Made by a program: the position numbers and the translations under genes. A DNA stretch of 30,999 nt from IMG/VR virus record IMGVR_UViG_3300037847_002182, positions 1-30,999 of that record; one strand, 5' to 3'. The stretch is from a virus. This document shows positions 8,901 to 15,762 of this stretch, in pieces (the stretch's first letter is position 1; the number at the start of each line of letters is the position of its first letter). The notes under the pieces were generated by a model that saw only the letters and a list, made by a program, of their open reading frames with translations, had not been told where the DNA came from and did no database searches.

Positions 8901-10621
8901 AAAGTTTGAAATCCATCTGGGCTTGTAACTGTTACCGCAAATACATTAAAAGAAAAATACTCATATATATCAGGGTCTGTAGCATGAGTATACTTCATTG
9001 CGTTGCAGGTTATCAAAATAATATTTGGTCCTGCAGAATTGTAATCAAATCCTTGACCAATGGCTGTAAGACCACTCCCTGCTTTTGAATACCCCGCTGG
9101 TATAGAGCTTGTGGATACGTTTGAATTAAATATATCTGTTAAAGTTCCACCGTCATCTGCACTAGCTATAGGCTGTATATTATTTGTTGTTCCTATAAAT
9201 GAAGCAAACTCAGGAGATGAAACTAATTCATTTGCACTCGTATAATTTTTGCCAAGTACAAAAGATGAACTTATATTAAAAGATTTCTGAAAATCAGTTG
9301 GTGCTGTACCTGTAGTTGTATAGCTATCATGAGATATATTAATTAAAAAGTTAATTATAGAACCTTTCTTTAATTTATCTGAAGATAAAAAACTAGAAAA
9401 ATCAATATCACTTCTAGCATCAGTAACCGTATAATTTTGATTTGCTGGGTCAATATCATATCTTGATGAATCAGATTGTGAAGTTAAAACAGGCTTTGTA
9501 AATGTTTCAAAAGAAACTAAATTTGCATCAATGTCAACTTCAACCGATTGCTGTCCCTCAACAACATCCATGTCATAACCATCAACATAGTTTCCATACA
9601 TAATCCTATTGCCCATAATCGTCTGAGCTTTAGCAAATCTTGGAACATTATCATATAATCTAAACAGCTCATCCTGAGGAAGTACCGTATATATTTTGCT
9701 ATTATCAAAGTTTATATTAAACGTTGAGTTGCTATCAATACTTAAATTTTCTTTATTGTAATTGTCTATAACATAAACATTATTATTGCCACTTCTCTTA
9801 AAACAAATTTGAATCTCTTCAACCCTATCGCTTCCTGTCTCAACTTCTACTACAGCATTATTTATTCTGTTTTTCATACCGCCATTAAAGGCTCCGTCAA
9901 CATTTATAAAAAATGGACTTGGTTCAAACGCCGCTTCTGAAAAAGGAGACAGTGCACTGTACTCTCCATCTTGATATCTCCATCTATATGAGAATGTTAT
10001 AACCTTATCCTCAAGATAGTTACCTCTTTTCTCAGAAGTAAAAGATGATATTACAGGAGAATTAAATGGAGGCTTTACAATCACAGATAAATCATCTTCT
10101 GTAATTAAGTCGACATCATTTTGTGGCTCTCCATATGAGCGTGTTACGTTTATCTTTCTTGGTTGGTTGTAGTTGTCCGTAAAAAACAAAAGGTCATCTA
10201 CCTTGTTTATACCTACAATTCTGTTTTGTTTGTTAAAGTTAAGTACAGATGTACTAATAACATGATATCTAATAGAACCGCTAACACCATCTTCAGCTAC
10301 AGTCCAAGATGCAATGATGTCTACAATATTACTTGTTACAAAGAAGTATATGGTTTCGTTAGCTCCGTCTTCATAAGCTCCGATACACATAGCTCCATTA
10401 CTTTCATCAAGAGCAGTACCATTGTACTCAAGAGTTGTAATGCCACCAGGTATATTTGTTAAGAGCTCATTTCCTTTTGAGTTTTCTATAGCACCAATCT
10501 CACTATCCTCAGTAGAGCCAGCCCTAACATTAAGTGCATCAATGTATTCCCCTTGAGGTAGCAAGCGTTCGTCGACGCTCTTATTCATCACGCCTTTTAC
10601 AAAAGTAGTTTTTGTAATCAT
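2975..10621 (-). CDS. Giant tail nozzle/muzzle-like protein with two vWA-like domains
   Basis: At 2548 aa this is by far the largest gene. The N-terminus (KGVMNKSVDERLLPQGEY, then IDALNVRAG) and a segment near residues 1140-1240 (YFTDSKRGAVLNLVGG, ELGMRSFFRDTF, LGGFDPYMNEYVLTI) match the conserved ends of the nozzle or 'stabilization' protein of crAss-like and related podoviruses, which I recall as roughly 1000-1300 residues. The extra half contains an Ig-like stretch, a von Willebrand A-like domain from about 1315 (VLFLLDYSSL, D1326) to 1730 (QIILYTNTKPGGE inside), more Ig-like repeats, and a second vWA-like domain with a canonical MIDAS DxSxS at D2101 (FNFDQSGSI), later VVMFVFQDEA. A small beta module (about 1522-1592) is inserted in the first vWA. 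The N-terminal role is to close the tail tube; adhesion by the C-terminal half is inference. Confidence 0.8.
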   Translation of the reverse strand: MITKTTFVKGVMNKSVDERLLPQGEYIDALNVRAGSTEDSEIGAIENSKGNELLTNIPGGITTLEYNGTALDESNGAMCIGAYEDGANETIYFFVTSNIVDIIASWTVAEDGVSGSIRYHVISTSVLNFNKQNRIVGINKVDDLLFFTDNYNQPRKINVTRSYGEPQNDVDLITEDDLSVIVKPPFNSPVISSFTSEKRGNYLEDKVITFSYRWRYQDGEYSALSPFSEAAFEPSPFFINVDGAFNGGMKNRINNAVVEVETGSDRVEEIQICFKRSGNNNVYVIDNYNKENLSIDSNSTFNINFDNSKIYTVLPQDELFRLYDNVPRFAKAQTIMGNRIMYGNYVDGYDMDVVEGQQSVEVDIDANLVSFETFTKPVLTSQSDSSRYDIDPANQNYTVTDARSDIDFSSFLSSDKLKKGSIINFLINISHDSYTTTGTAPTDFQKSFNISSSFVLGKNYTSANELVSSPEFASFIGTTNNIQPIASADDGGTLTDIFNSNVSTSSIPAGYSKAGSGLTAIGQGFDYNSAGPNIILITCNAMKYTHATDPDIYEYFSFNVFAVTVTSPDGFQTLHSNRNYELGIVYLDEYGRQSTVFTSTGNSVYTPAYSSSKKNQIEFKINSEPPYWATAYRPVIKPSYGTYETIYCFNNIFENSGFAYFLLEGENSKKVNEGDKLIVKVDSGGPTQNLVETTVLEVEAKERNFLIPGGAVSDIQQPAGVYMKLRPTNFSVDSNIYTDSEDLVFNAITEFHNGLIVDDKNSSISDRGMETALLSEDDGTGTHVPVPIPQGSVVTLLIQTGWSRAVGCVAINADTNGPTAQYVAERDYTDFREMVIAQQIDFAEGMIYYNQSSILECYPVTQDNTLYTGTTPPVEAAGSNPPEGENRIDFYQNTSTGELFLRSISGATISEAWQATNGRVDPDILSLYSFTFIDFQLQRSAASGNGVGGFVFETKPVSIDNDIYFESSETFLIENGLHKGNQQNQLQNTPAVSLLDFHDCYTFGNGVESYKVEDLIGGDSVVIGQRTTAVSEQDYKKAHRFASITYSGVYNAETNLNKLNQFNLSLANFSDLEKSFGNIGILHARETDLLVLQEDRVSYVLQGKNLLSDSVGGGAITSVPEVLGTQIARNEEYGISSDAETFVHFGNEVYFTDSKRGAVLNLVGGSFKQDKLVPISELGMRSFFRDTFIESFRSYKLGGFDPYMNEYVLTINEDEQDVVTEIIEEVECSADNEFTTELINQDIYEVEFDPFIGTVEIDYTVQSVNQTIMQVVWDNTQVVNSVISGTGSVSFTKTKNYPDTATVTISCPGLDVQPCNAGMDVLFLLDYSSLDGTPPGVPSTWMPENIQTLKNDMSSIITTIEQQSGGDYRLGLVTYEAVDNTDVPTATGSVTTVGGADRLIDSNANFPNSISGDPARGLNPFDGSNVNSKISSTELEMVASGLFNAVGLPYAAGPEVTNAGSWPKYTVQGDYHYLPSAQKYINTDSSYSQYVTCFEKFSTGNKDSFNRYLRSISIEPNSLTIGQVTSVSANKLIDSSATFITNGIRPGDVIYKYASNPSVWSAGVSATVVSVDSETQLTLDADIFTSSGSGHKYIFGTTVGTDAVRGTTPIIFKSQPSGVALSRIVEHNLAGAFRNNVNKQIILYTNTKPGGENAFHNQVDADEFLRLASICNDLGIVLNIIGPNENPYEANTNVYTDAASITNGVRINSFASGSVLSAIESTCGAERTIPSYRCDQNISSLALSSISTYTYKLDLGNTTGSAFVNFSSANPMSVSVEYNGTTYTGGPNVSGQVEIPVTTQSLATTSIATVTLTSDTNQTGVSITHTCPVLPPERKVYLVVLNDANQAGETITNSYKVNSNTPYSVDTVFDADGVSEESSVSGFTDGSNLNIPLNGNTVTITSTKVPGQTGDFNPCNSIGLYVGPEQDLSPDFLLNNATFGTITSTTAADGTETNETTFTVTSQDEGENPDAIYLIWNYRDNLPNVLQEIDVQGITQGGNINIPLINSSTVTNVTYPVTISITPSPSYGTVTKTNGDPIPSGGFVAVNEGEAVVKYTQDGSSNLVDTFGYTISSGGTCSASNVVNTESIAITENTYLYFNFDQSGSIILEQTILTNLVRNGKLKEALLPFYNNDSDEYDKKVYVYPGTNYQIYSNYKFLSKSDPSAVKIQLVNRTVVRDFTFGTNQQLEGGFIGDPQEILTTSKVGGFLISSERSLPATHKVIGKITAIQYGNYGVYTVDTTVPEAEPDALKRTGSSNPFDQLIYVDSLDGDPPLDRLGAWGNERTWLVLQDHKQQSLLYRNQINENKGTAFEESFYLPEDGFESTTWTPLLGTEEGASPSDKPDNVVMFVFQDEATTNTTQQMGETSGKSTSEFPYITADYPYFSIRGGQRTFFDTAANSPNHSGDIKNLRRRVELLNQNNPNFYKANIFFMSPNHDGIPKSDDKMFKEYLQAVQNGTGIYSGDNGLSDLSSVFNIDYDTRKSATRQVTRFSNGNVLLELVEAPLVPAQYSTSEGQRFSSWDDYYLFKITKSLLDLGFANPGGWPVVN
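5874..5913 (-). repeat. DNA copy 1 of a shared beta module
   Basis: This 40-nt stretch matches 28326-28365 at 34 of 40 positions by hand alignment. It encodes the strand segment VDSETQLTLDADI of the 2548-aa protein. The partner encodes VDSDTQLTLNGDI in the 154-aa protein. Confidence 0.6.
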
Positions 10622-10622
10622 A

Positions 10623-11531
10623 TTACTTTATCCACTTATACTGACCCCGTAGACTCATAAGAAGTCTGCTTGGGTGTAGATTACTCATTCTTAATTTAGC
10701 ATTTCGATACAAAGCTGTCTTCTCTTTTTGTGCTCTTCGAACAATGTATTCCTGAACGCCTAGCTTTGTGCTCAATATCATATACCTAATGTAAGCATAT
10801 ATAAATTCTTCAGCAAGTTTGTTTACAACAACCTGACTATCTTCACCCTTTTCTAATCCATCTGATATATATTCGATAACAATCTTCTGTCCCTCTACCA
10901 CTTCTGAGCTAAAATTAATAACTCCTGAGCGATTATCTATCCTAAAGGTAGGGTTGATGTTAGCTGTCTCCGTATTAAGGCCGTAGCGAGCTCCTATGAA
11001 TCTATCAAAATACCAGTTTGTTCCGTCATAATATCCCAACTTACCGTTCATTATGCCATCTCCTGGGTATAAACTCTTCTGCAACTTATGTATTCTATCG
11101 TAATCTAGTTCAGATAATCCCTCTAAAACTCTACCATTATTATCAAATAATATCTTATCGTTGTTGTCTTTTAGGTATGCTTTAGAATAATTTGTTTGCA
11201 TATTCTCAACAAGAGGAAACAAAACATCATCTCTATACATTGATATGCGAACATAATTTACATAGTCACTTGGCAATATAACTTGAAGCCTGTCTGTAAC
11301 TGATTGCTCAAGAACCTTTACATCCTTCATTGCATCGTAGTGGAGCTCTTGAATAGCACGCTTTGCATGAAACAAAACTTTGTACCTTGGTATGTTGTTG
11401 ATAATCTCGTGGTTTCCAACATACATCAACATAAAATTGTTTACAATCTCAGATAACTTTATATACTGAGACGAACCAAAGTTTTCTCCGTTGTCCTCTT
11501 CGTAATATTTAAAATCAGATATATAAGCCAT
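10623..11531 (-). CDS. Tail tubular/ring adaptor protein
   Basis: A 302-aa protein with no signal peptide. The N-terminal half is helical (VNNFMLMYVGNHEIINNIPR, FHAKRAIQELHYDAM), then beta strands with LPSDYVNYVRISMYRDDVLF, and a helical C-terminus (LAEEFIYAYIRYMILSTKLG, then RRAQKEKTALYRNAKLRMS). This helix-beta-helix plan, the LPxDYV motif, the length and the position between head and nozzle genes fit the ring or tail-tubular adaptor proteins of crAss-like podoviruses (functional counterparts of T7 gp11 and P22 gp4). It starts 1 nt after the 234-aa gene stop and ends 1 nt before the giant tail gene. It should form a ring under the portal that joins head and tail. Assignment rests on motif memory and context. 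Confidence 0.7.
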   Translation of the reverse strand: MAYISDFKYYEEDNGENFGSSQYIKLSEIVNNFMLMYVGNHEIINNIPRYKVLFHAKRAIQELHYDAMKDVKVLEQSVTDRLQVILPSDYVNYVRISMYRDDVLFPLVENMQTNYSKAYLKDNNDKILFDNNGRVLEGLSELDYDRIHKLQKSLYPGDGIMNGKLGYYDGTNWYFDRFIGARYGLNTETANINPTFRIDNRSGVINFSSEVVEGQKIVIEYISDGLEKGEDSQVVVNKLAEEFIYAYIRYMILSTKLGVQEYIVRRAQKEKTALYRNAKLRMSNLHPSRLLMSLRGQYKWIK

Positions 11532-11532
11532 C

Positions 11533-12237
11533 TTATTGTTCTTGTTGTTGTTCTTTTAGTTCTTCATTGTTTCCAAAAGTCACGAGGTCTTTTTCTCTTA
11601 TCGACACGCCAGCGTACTGAAGTATCTTCATAACAAGAGATGGTTCATCAGAAGCTGGTAACTCAAAGTCCTGATAGTCAGATGCAGTTGCATCAAACAC
11701 AGGTTCTCCAGAAGCAATGTCAATGTATGTCCATTTAGGGTCTTTTGGATATCTCACATATGTTATATTAACAGAAACCCCACCATCTAAAGCTGGATAA
11801 ATAGTAATAGATTGATTTTGTAAAACATAAGCTGGGTATTCTAAGGTTGGCGATGTTAAGTTTGAACTATTTAACATTAATATTTTGCTATGATTTACTC
11901 TTTCAGCTTCCACTCCACCCACGACTACATTATTTATTAAATAATAATCTGAAGGTGTTTGTCTTAAAGATGGGTCTCCCGATGGCATTGCAGGAGAATT
12001 GTAAGAAGTATAAAAAGAATCAATGACTTCCGCTAAACCTTTTGTAATATCAGCATATCCAGTTCCTGATTGCCTTGTGTTTTCTTTTCTTATCTGTGCA
12101 TTGTATGCATAGAAATAGTCCTCAAACAAATCAAGTTGAGCCTGCTTTGCATAGAGGTTGAAATCATTCGGTGATATATAGCCAAAGTTATTCTTATTAG
12201 CTATGGCCAATACTGTTGTTCTTACAGAGTTTATCAT
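11533..12237 (-). CDS. Head-tail adaptor/ring protein
   Basis: A 234-aa protein. It starts with MINSVRTTVLAIANKNNFGY and ISPNDFNLYAKQAQLDLFED, a pattern common at the N-terminus of ring/adaptor proteins in Bacteroidetes podoviruses. A beta section follows (LEYPAYVLQNQSITIYPALD, VNITYVRYPKDPKW), then a short helix with LPASDEPSLVMKILQYAGVS and a Gln/Glu-rich tail. It is the first gene after an intrinsic terminator and has TATCTTTG 14 nt before its ATG, so it probably opens the tail transcript. Together with the 302-aa protein it likely builds the collar below the portal. The fold assignment is inferred, not shown. Confidence 0.65.
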   Translation of the reverse strand: MINSVRTTVLAIANKNNFGYISPNDFNLYAKQAQLDLFEDYFYAYNAQIRKENTRQSGTGYADITKGLAEVIDSFYTSYNSPAMPSGDPSLRQTPSDYYLINNVVVGGVEAERVNHSKILMLNSSNLTSPTLEYPAYVLQNQSITIYPALDGGVSVNITYVRYPKDPKWTYIDIASGEPVFDATASDYQDFELPASDEPSLVMKILQYAGVSIREKDLVTFGNNEELKEQQQEQ

Positions 12238-12251
12238 CGTAAAAATTTACA

Positions 12252-12259
12252 CAAAGATA
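12252..12259 (-). promoter_or_regulatory. TATCTTTG promoter -7 element for tail genes
   Basis: Minus-strand TATCTTTG, 14 nt before the ATG at 12237. It lies directly downstream of the T-run of the terminator at 12261-12294, giving a compact stop-and-restart junction between head and tail genes. Confidence 0.6.
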
Positions 12260-12260
12260 A

Positions 12261-12294
12261 GCAAAAAAAGAAAGGGCTCTAAAATTAGAGCCCT
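12261..12294 (-). terminator. Intrinsic terminator after the 251-aa gene
   Basis: Positions 12273-12282 and 12285-12294 are perfectly complementary (AGGGCTCTAA with TTAGAGCCCT). On the minus strand the hairpin is followed by TTTCTTTTTTTGC. It is placed 22 nt after the stop of the 251-aa gene, as expected for a Rho-independent terminator. Confidence 0.85.
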
Positions 12295-12315
12295 CATTAC
12301 AATGTTTATAATCTT

Positions 12316-13071
12316 TTAATCTTCTAAATTTTCTAGCTTGGTTTGGAGTATCTTCATTACTTCAATACCATCGTCTGTTTGAAAATAAGATGCCAACATA
12401 AAAGCTGGGTCTTCACCAAAAGGAACTGTCATTATTTTCTTTTTGTTAGACTTTAGATTATAGTATATATCCCGATTGTTATTTTTTAAAGAAATAAGAC
12501 CTTCGTCAAATAACTTGTAACAGATGTCTTGAATCTTTAACATAGGGTCGTTAAGTGCATCTAAAAACTCAAGTGGGTTTTCTTTTGCGAACAATCTAAT
12601 GTCTCTTTTTATTTCAGCACTTGTCATCTTACTTACGTTTAGCCCAAGTAAAACTCTACATAAAGTTTCTGAAAGTTCTAAGTTTAATTCACGAGCCTGT
12701 ATCTGAGCTTCAAGCTGATGGTCTAAACTTTCCACTTCAACCGAAGCGTCTTTTTCATTGTCAACTAATTCAAAAACTCCACCATTACCAGGATGATAAG
12801 ATAAAAACTCTTGAAGAACTGGATTTGATTTAGGAACAAGTAATAATCCTGATTCAAAAATAATTGGTTCAAGAACCGCATTTCCATCTTGCTCTTCTAA
12901 GAAGGGTGACTTTTGATTTCGTGCATACCGAAGCTCCCTATTGGTTTGTCCATCAAAATAAAGGAGTGGTTTTTTTCTAGTACTTTTAGATTGAATCATA
13001 TAACTAAGAGGTGTTATTCTTCTTTTCAATCTATAAACTTTGTCCGTTAGGACGGCTTGTTTCTTTGCCAT
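12316..13071 (-). CDS. Conserved head-module protein of unknown function
   Basis: A 251-aa soluble protein. The N-terminus is basic (MAKKQAVLTDKVYRLKRRIT). It is followed by RYARNQKSPFLEEQDG, PIIFESGLLLVPKSNPVLQ and FLSYHPGNGGVFELVD, motifs I recall from marine Bacteroidetes phage proteins encoded next to the capsid gene. A charged helical middle (about 110-150) and a C-terminal helical region (FAKENPLEFLDALNDPMLKI) follow. I know no function; head completion, capsid decoration or internal scaffold are possible. It stands alone between two intrinsic terminators, with only a weak TAACTTTA element upstream, so its expression seems set apart from both capsid and tail genes. Confidence 0.8.
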   Translation of the reverse strand: MAKKQAVLTDKVYRLKRRITPLSYMIQSKSTRKKPLLYFDGQTNRELRYARNQKSPFLEEQDGNAVLEPIIFESGLLLVPKSNPVLQEFLSYHPGNGGVFELVDNEKDASVEVESLDHQLEAQIQARELNLELSETLCRVLLGLNVSKMTSAEIKRDIRLFAKENPLEFLDALNDPMLKIQDICYKLFDEGLISLKNNNRDIYYNLKSNKKKIMTVPFGEDPAFMLASYFQTDDGIEVMKILQTKLENLED

Positions 13072-13088
13072 TGTATTAAAATTTTAAT

Positions 13089-13096
13089 TAAAGTTA
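13089..13096 (-). promoter_or_regulatory. Weak -7-like element TAACTTTA
   Basis: Minus-strand TAACTTTA lies 17 nt before the ATG at 13071, the same spacing as the TATCTTTG elements, but it has A in place of the final G. It overlaps the T-run of the capsid-gene terminator. It could let the 251-aa gene restart transcription; the mismatch makes this uncertain. Confidence 0.3.
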
Positions 13097-13126
13097 AAAA
13101 AAGGGGGAGAGAAATTCCCTCCCCCA
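13094..13126 (-). terminator. Intrinsic terminator after the major capsid gene
   Basis: GGGGGAG at 13103-13109 pairs with CTCCCCC at 13119-13125, with an extended stem containing one mismatch. On the minus strand the hairpin is followed by seven T residues. It starts 7 nt after the capsid gene stop. Confidence 0.85.
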
Positions 13127-13132
13127 TAATTA

Positions 13133-14566
13133 TTAGTCTTCGAATAAGAAGAAGTTGTTAGCACCAAGAACACATAATGCACGCTCAGTTAAATAATTAA
13201 CTGTCATTGCATCAAGAGATGAACTCATTCCTGCAGAACCTGCAGAACCAGTCACCCATGTCTTATACTTACGGTCTTCAGTTTCAGAAGCTCTATAACG
13301 AACATGCAAGAAAGGTCGTTTTGCGTTTTTACCAAGAACTTGGTCATAAACAGTTGTAGAGCCAGCAGGTACAAGTACCCCATTTATAGCTCCAGCAACA
13401 ATACCACCTCGCATAGTAGCGTCATTTAGGTATTTCCAGTCAGACTTGTAGAAATCATAACCTCTACGGAATCCAGAGAATCCAAGATTTAAGGCCATGT
13501 CTTCGTCGTTGTCAAACAACCCATAAGAAGTACCACCTGTACCATAAGAGTTTTGAGCAGCCAACATATCGTCAATGCTAAAGCTCAACTCACGGTTAAG
13601 GAAAAGAACATTCTCTTCAATAGCACCTTCTTTATCAAGACGCTTAACAACATTATCAAAGTCTGCAAGGTTATCTAAAGAACCAGCTGCAACATTTCCT
13701 CGTTGTTCAATTTGATGGAAAAGTCCGTCAGTACCTTTATTACCAGTAATAACTGAATTGTCTAAAGCAATAACTCCTGAAGCAGCCTCAGCTGGTACAG
13801 CTTCAACAAGTGCAGTCTCCATATAGTCTTCAAATCTTAAGCGAGTTTCATGCTCAGACTTGATATACCATAGGTATCCAGTTGCACCATTTTCAGTAGT
13901 TACTTCAATCCATCCAATTTGAGCCATATCAGAACCGCTAACTTCATATTTTTCTTTGATAATAATTGGGCTATTTTCAAAGATGTTGTCATCAGCGTCT
14001 GCAGACGTAAGTGTAGTTGTATCAGTTCCTTTTTGATACTCAGAACCATAAACAAAAACAGTCAACGTCTCACTTGTAGCAAAAGTAGCTCCGCCCGCTT
14101 CATAAAAAGCAACGTCAAACTCATTAGCAGTTGTACTAACTGACGTAATGATAGCTTTGTTTTGCTTTACAGAAGCAGCTTGGTTGTCTGAAATCATAAC
14201 TGTCTGTCCAATTTTCAAAGGAAGCGACCCAGCAGCAGGAGCACCAGCATCAGAAACTACAATTGTTGCAGTGTCATCTCCAAGAGTAGTCCCAGCTTTA
14301 CCAGCACAGTTGATATATTTAATGTGTAATCTTCCTTGCTCAGCCCACTTAATAAGGTCAGAGTTGGAAGGCATCTCAGCACCTACCATTCGAAGGAATG
14401 AAGATACAGAGCGGTTTCCATAACGCTCAAATTCCTTCTCCATTAAATCAGGAAGGTATTGTTGCGTGAAAACAAAAGCATCATTACCAAGATAGTTTGC
14501 CTGTGTAGGCACTCTCTCGGCAGATGGTTGTAATGCCGTACTTGTCGGCGTAATAGTAAAAGCCAT
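13133..14566 (-). CDS. Major capsid protein
   Basis: A 477-aa protein, probably of the HK97 fold, forming the icosahedral shell. The N-terminal arm has FVFTQQYLPDLMEKEFERYG. The core has ENSPIIIKEKYEVSG, SDMAQIGWIEVTTENGATGY and HETRLRFEDYMETALVEAVP, and the end has SGSAGMSSSLDAMTVNYLTE. These segments resemble capsid proteins of marine Bacteroidetes and crAss-like podoviruses as I recall them, and the length fits. Residues about 100-180 (PLKIGQTVMISD, KAIITSVSTTANEFDVAFYE, SETLTVFVYG) look like an inserted small beta domain. The order portal, acidic scaffold, capsid supports the call. An intrinsic terminator follows immediately, and the leader is A-rich with no Shine-Dalgarno sequence. I see no TAnnTTTG directly upstream, so it is probably read from the scaffold promoter. 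Confidence 0.9.
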   Translation of the reverse strand: MAFTITPTSTALQPSAERVPTQANYLGNDAFVFTQQYLPDLMEKEFERYGNRSVSSFLRMVGAEMPSNSDLIKWAEQGRLHIKYINCAGKAGTTLGDDTATIVVSDAGAPAAGSLPLKIGQTVMISDNQAASVKQNKAIITSVSTTANEFDVAFYEAGGATFATSETLTVFVYGSEYQKGTDTTTLTSADADDNIFENSPIIIKEKYEVSGSDMAQIGWIEVTTENGATGYLWYIKSEHETRLRFEDYMETALVEAVPAEAASGVIALDNSVITGNKGTDGLFHQIEQRGNVAAGSLDNLADFDNVVKRLDKEGAIEENVLFLNRELSFSIDDMLAAQNSYGTGGTSYGLFDNDEDMALNLGFSGFRRGYDFYKSDWKYLNDATMRGGIVAGAINGVLVPAGSTTVYDQVLGKNAKRPFLHVRYRASETEDRKYKTWVTGSAGSAGMSSSLDAMTVNYLTERALCVLGANNFFLFED

Positions 14567-14589
14567 TATTTATTTTTTTAAATGATTTG

Positions 14590-15720
14590 TTATTTTTTAT
14601 TACTCTTTATTTTGAGTCCTCTTCCACTACTATCATCTAATGCTCTAACACTGAAACCTTTGTTGTTCATATCTTTAGGTGTCTCTCTAACACCCATGTC
14701 AATGTTTTTAGCTTTTTTAGCCGCATCATCAATTGCATTTGCTTGACCTTGCTCATAAAAAAACTTAGCAAATTTATCAGGGTTCATAGCTACAGCGATA
14801 GCTTTGTGGTATCCACTAGCGTCCGATATCATACCATTCTTATCTACAAACTTAGATATAAAATTGTTTATATCTGATTGAGTAGCCTTAAGCTCCTTTG
14901 CATCTCCAGGAAGATAAGATAAGTTTTCTTCACCAATACTAAAATCAAAACCTTTGAATTCATTGGAGAAGACTTCATCTGTCTTCTTTTGAAAATACTC
15001 AGAGCGCTTAACAGTTTCCTCTTCAACACTCTTAGACTCTTGGATATATTTCTTGTAAGCTTCATAGTCACTCTTTTCTTCTTCAGAAACAAGACCACCG
15101 CTTGACTCAAGTGGTGTCTTATACGTTTCCTTCAAATCATTGAAGTACTTCTTAGCTTTAGCAAGCTCTCTTTTTTTAGCTATCTGCTTCTGCTTAATTT
15201 CCTTTTCATCGTCAACCTCAGTATCATATGCAAACTTTTCGTTAAGCAAATAACTAATGTCTTCTCTGTCTAGGTCTGATTCTGTTGCAGAATAATATTC
15301 AGCTAAAATCTGGTCAGCATCCATTTCATCATAATCTCTATTGATTCTCATGAAGTCCTGGATACCCCTACCAGTTTCTTTCTTGTACTTTAAGAAAGCT
15401 GATACATCCTCAGGAAGTTCTTCTGCCTGAACTCTTTCTTCAAAAAGTTCTTCAACAGAATTAATTTCCTTATTGTACCTGTCTCTAATATATGAAAGAA
15501 CGTCTTCTTCTCCGAGCTCGGGAGCTGGGCTCTCTTGCTCTTCTTGTTCTACTGGTTGCTCTTCAGCAACTTCTGTAGAATTTTCTTTTACTTCCTGAGC
15601 TTCTTCTTGCTCATTTTCTTTTTGCTCCTGTTCATGCTTGTCTAACAATTCTTGTTCTACTTCTTGAACAGACTTCTCTTCTACGGTGTCATCCAACACC
15701 CTTACTTTTATTTCTGACAT
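14590..15720 (-). CDS. Capsid scaffolding protein
   Basis: A 376-aa, highly charged protein. Residues 1-75 are extremely acidic (EQELLDKHEQEQKENEQEEA), followed by mixed helical segments and coiled-coil-like stretches near 180-250 (KQKQIAKKRELAKAKKYFND). The C-terminus is basic (SGRGLKIKSNKK), as in scaffolds that bind the inner capsid surface through a basic tail. Its place between portal and major capsid protein is the classic site of a scaffold. No protease motif is visible, so whether it is cleaved or ejected is unknown. TAACTTTG lies 17 nt upstream, and the leader is nearly identical to that of the 78-aa gene at 22301. Confidence 0.8.
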   Translation of the reverse strand: MSEIKVRVLDDTVEEKSVQEVEQELLDKHEQEQKENEQEEAQEVKENSTEVAEEQPVEQEEQESPAPELGEEDVLSYIRDRYNKEINSVEELFEERVQAEELPEDVSAFLKYKKETGRGIQDFMRINRDYDEMDADQILAEYYSATESDLDREDISYLLNEKFAYDTEVDDEKEIKQKQIAKKRELAKAKKYFNDLKETYKTPLESSGGLVSEEEKSDYEAYKKYIQESKSVEEETVKRSEYFQKKTDEVFSNEFKGFDFSIGEENLSYLPGDAKELKATQSDINNFISKFVDKNGMISDASGYHKAIAVAMNPDKFAKFFYEQGQANAIDDAAKKAKNIDMGVRETPKDMNNKGFSVRALDDSSGRGLKIKSNKK

Positions 15721-15737
15721 TTGATTAAATTTTTATG

Positions 15738-15745
15738 CAAAGTTA
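15738..15745 (-). promoter_or_regulatory. TAACTTTG promoter -7 element for scaffold/capsid
   Basis: Minus-strand TAACTTTG fits TAnnTTTG exactly and sits 17 nt before the scaffold ATG at 15720. It lies in the 42-nt gap after the portal gene. It could drive the scaffold and capsid genes up to the terminator at 13094. Confidence 0.55.
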
Positions 15746-15762
15746 ATTAAAAAAATATATTC

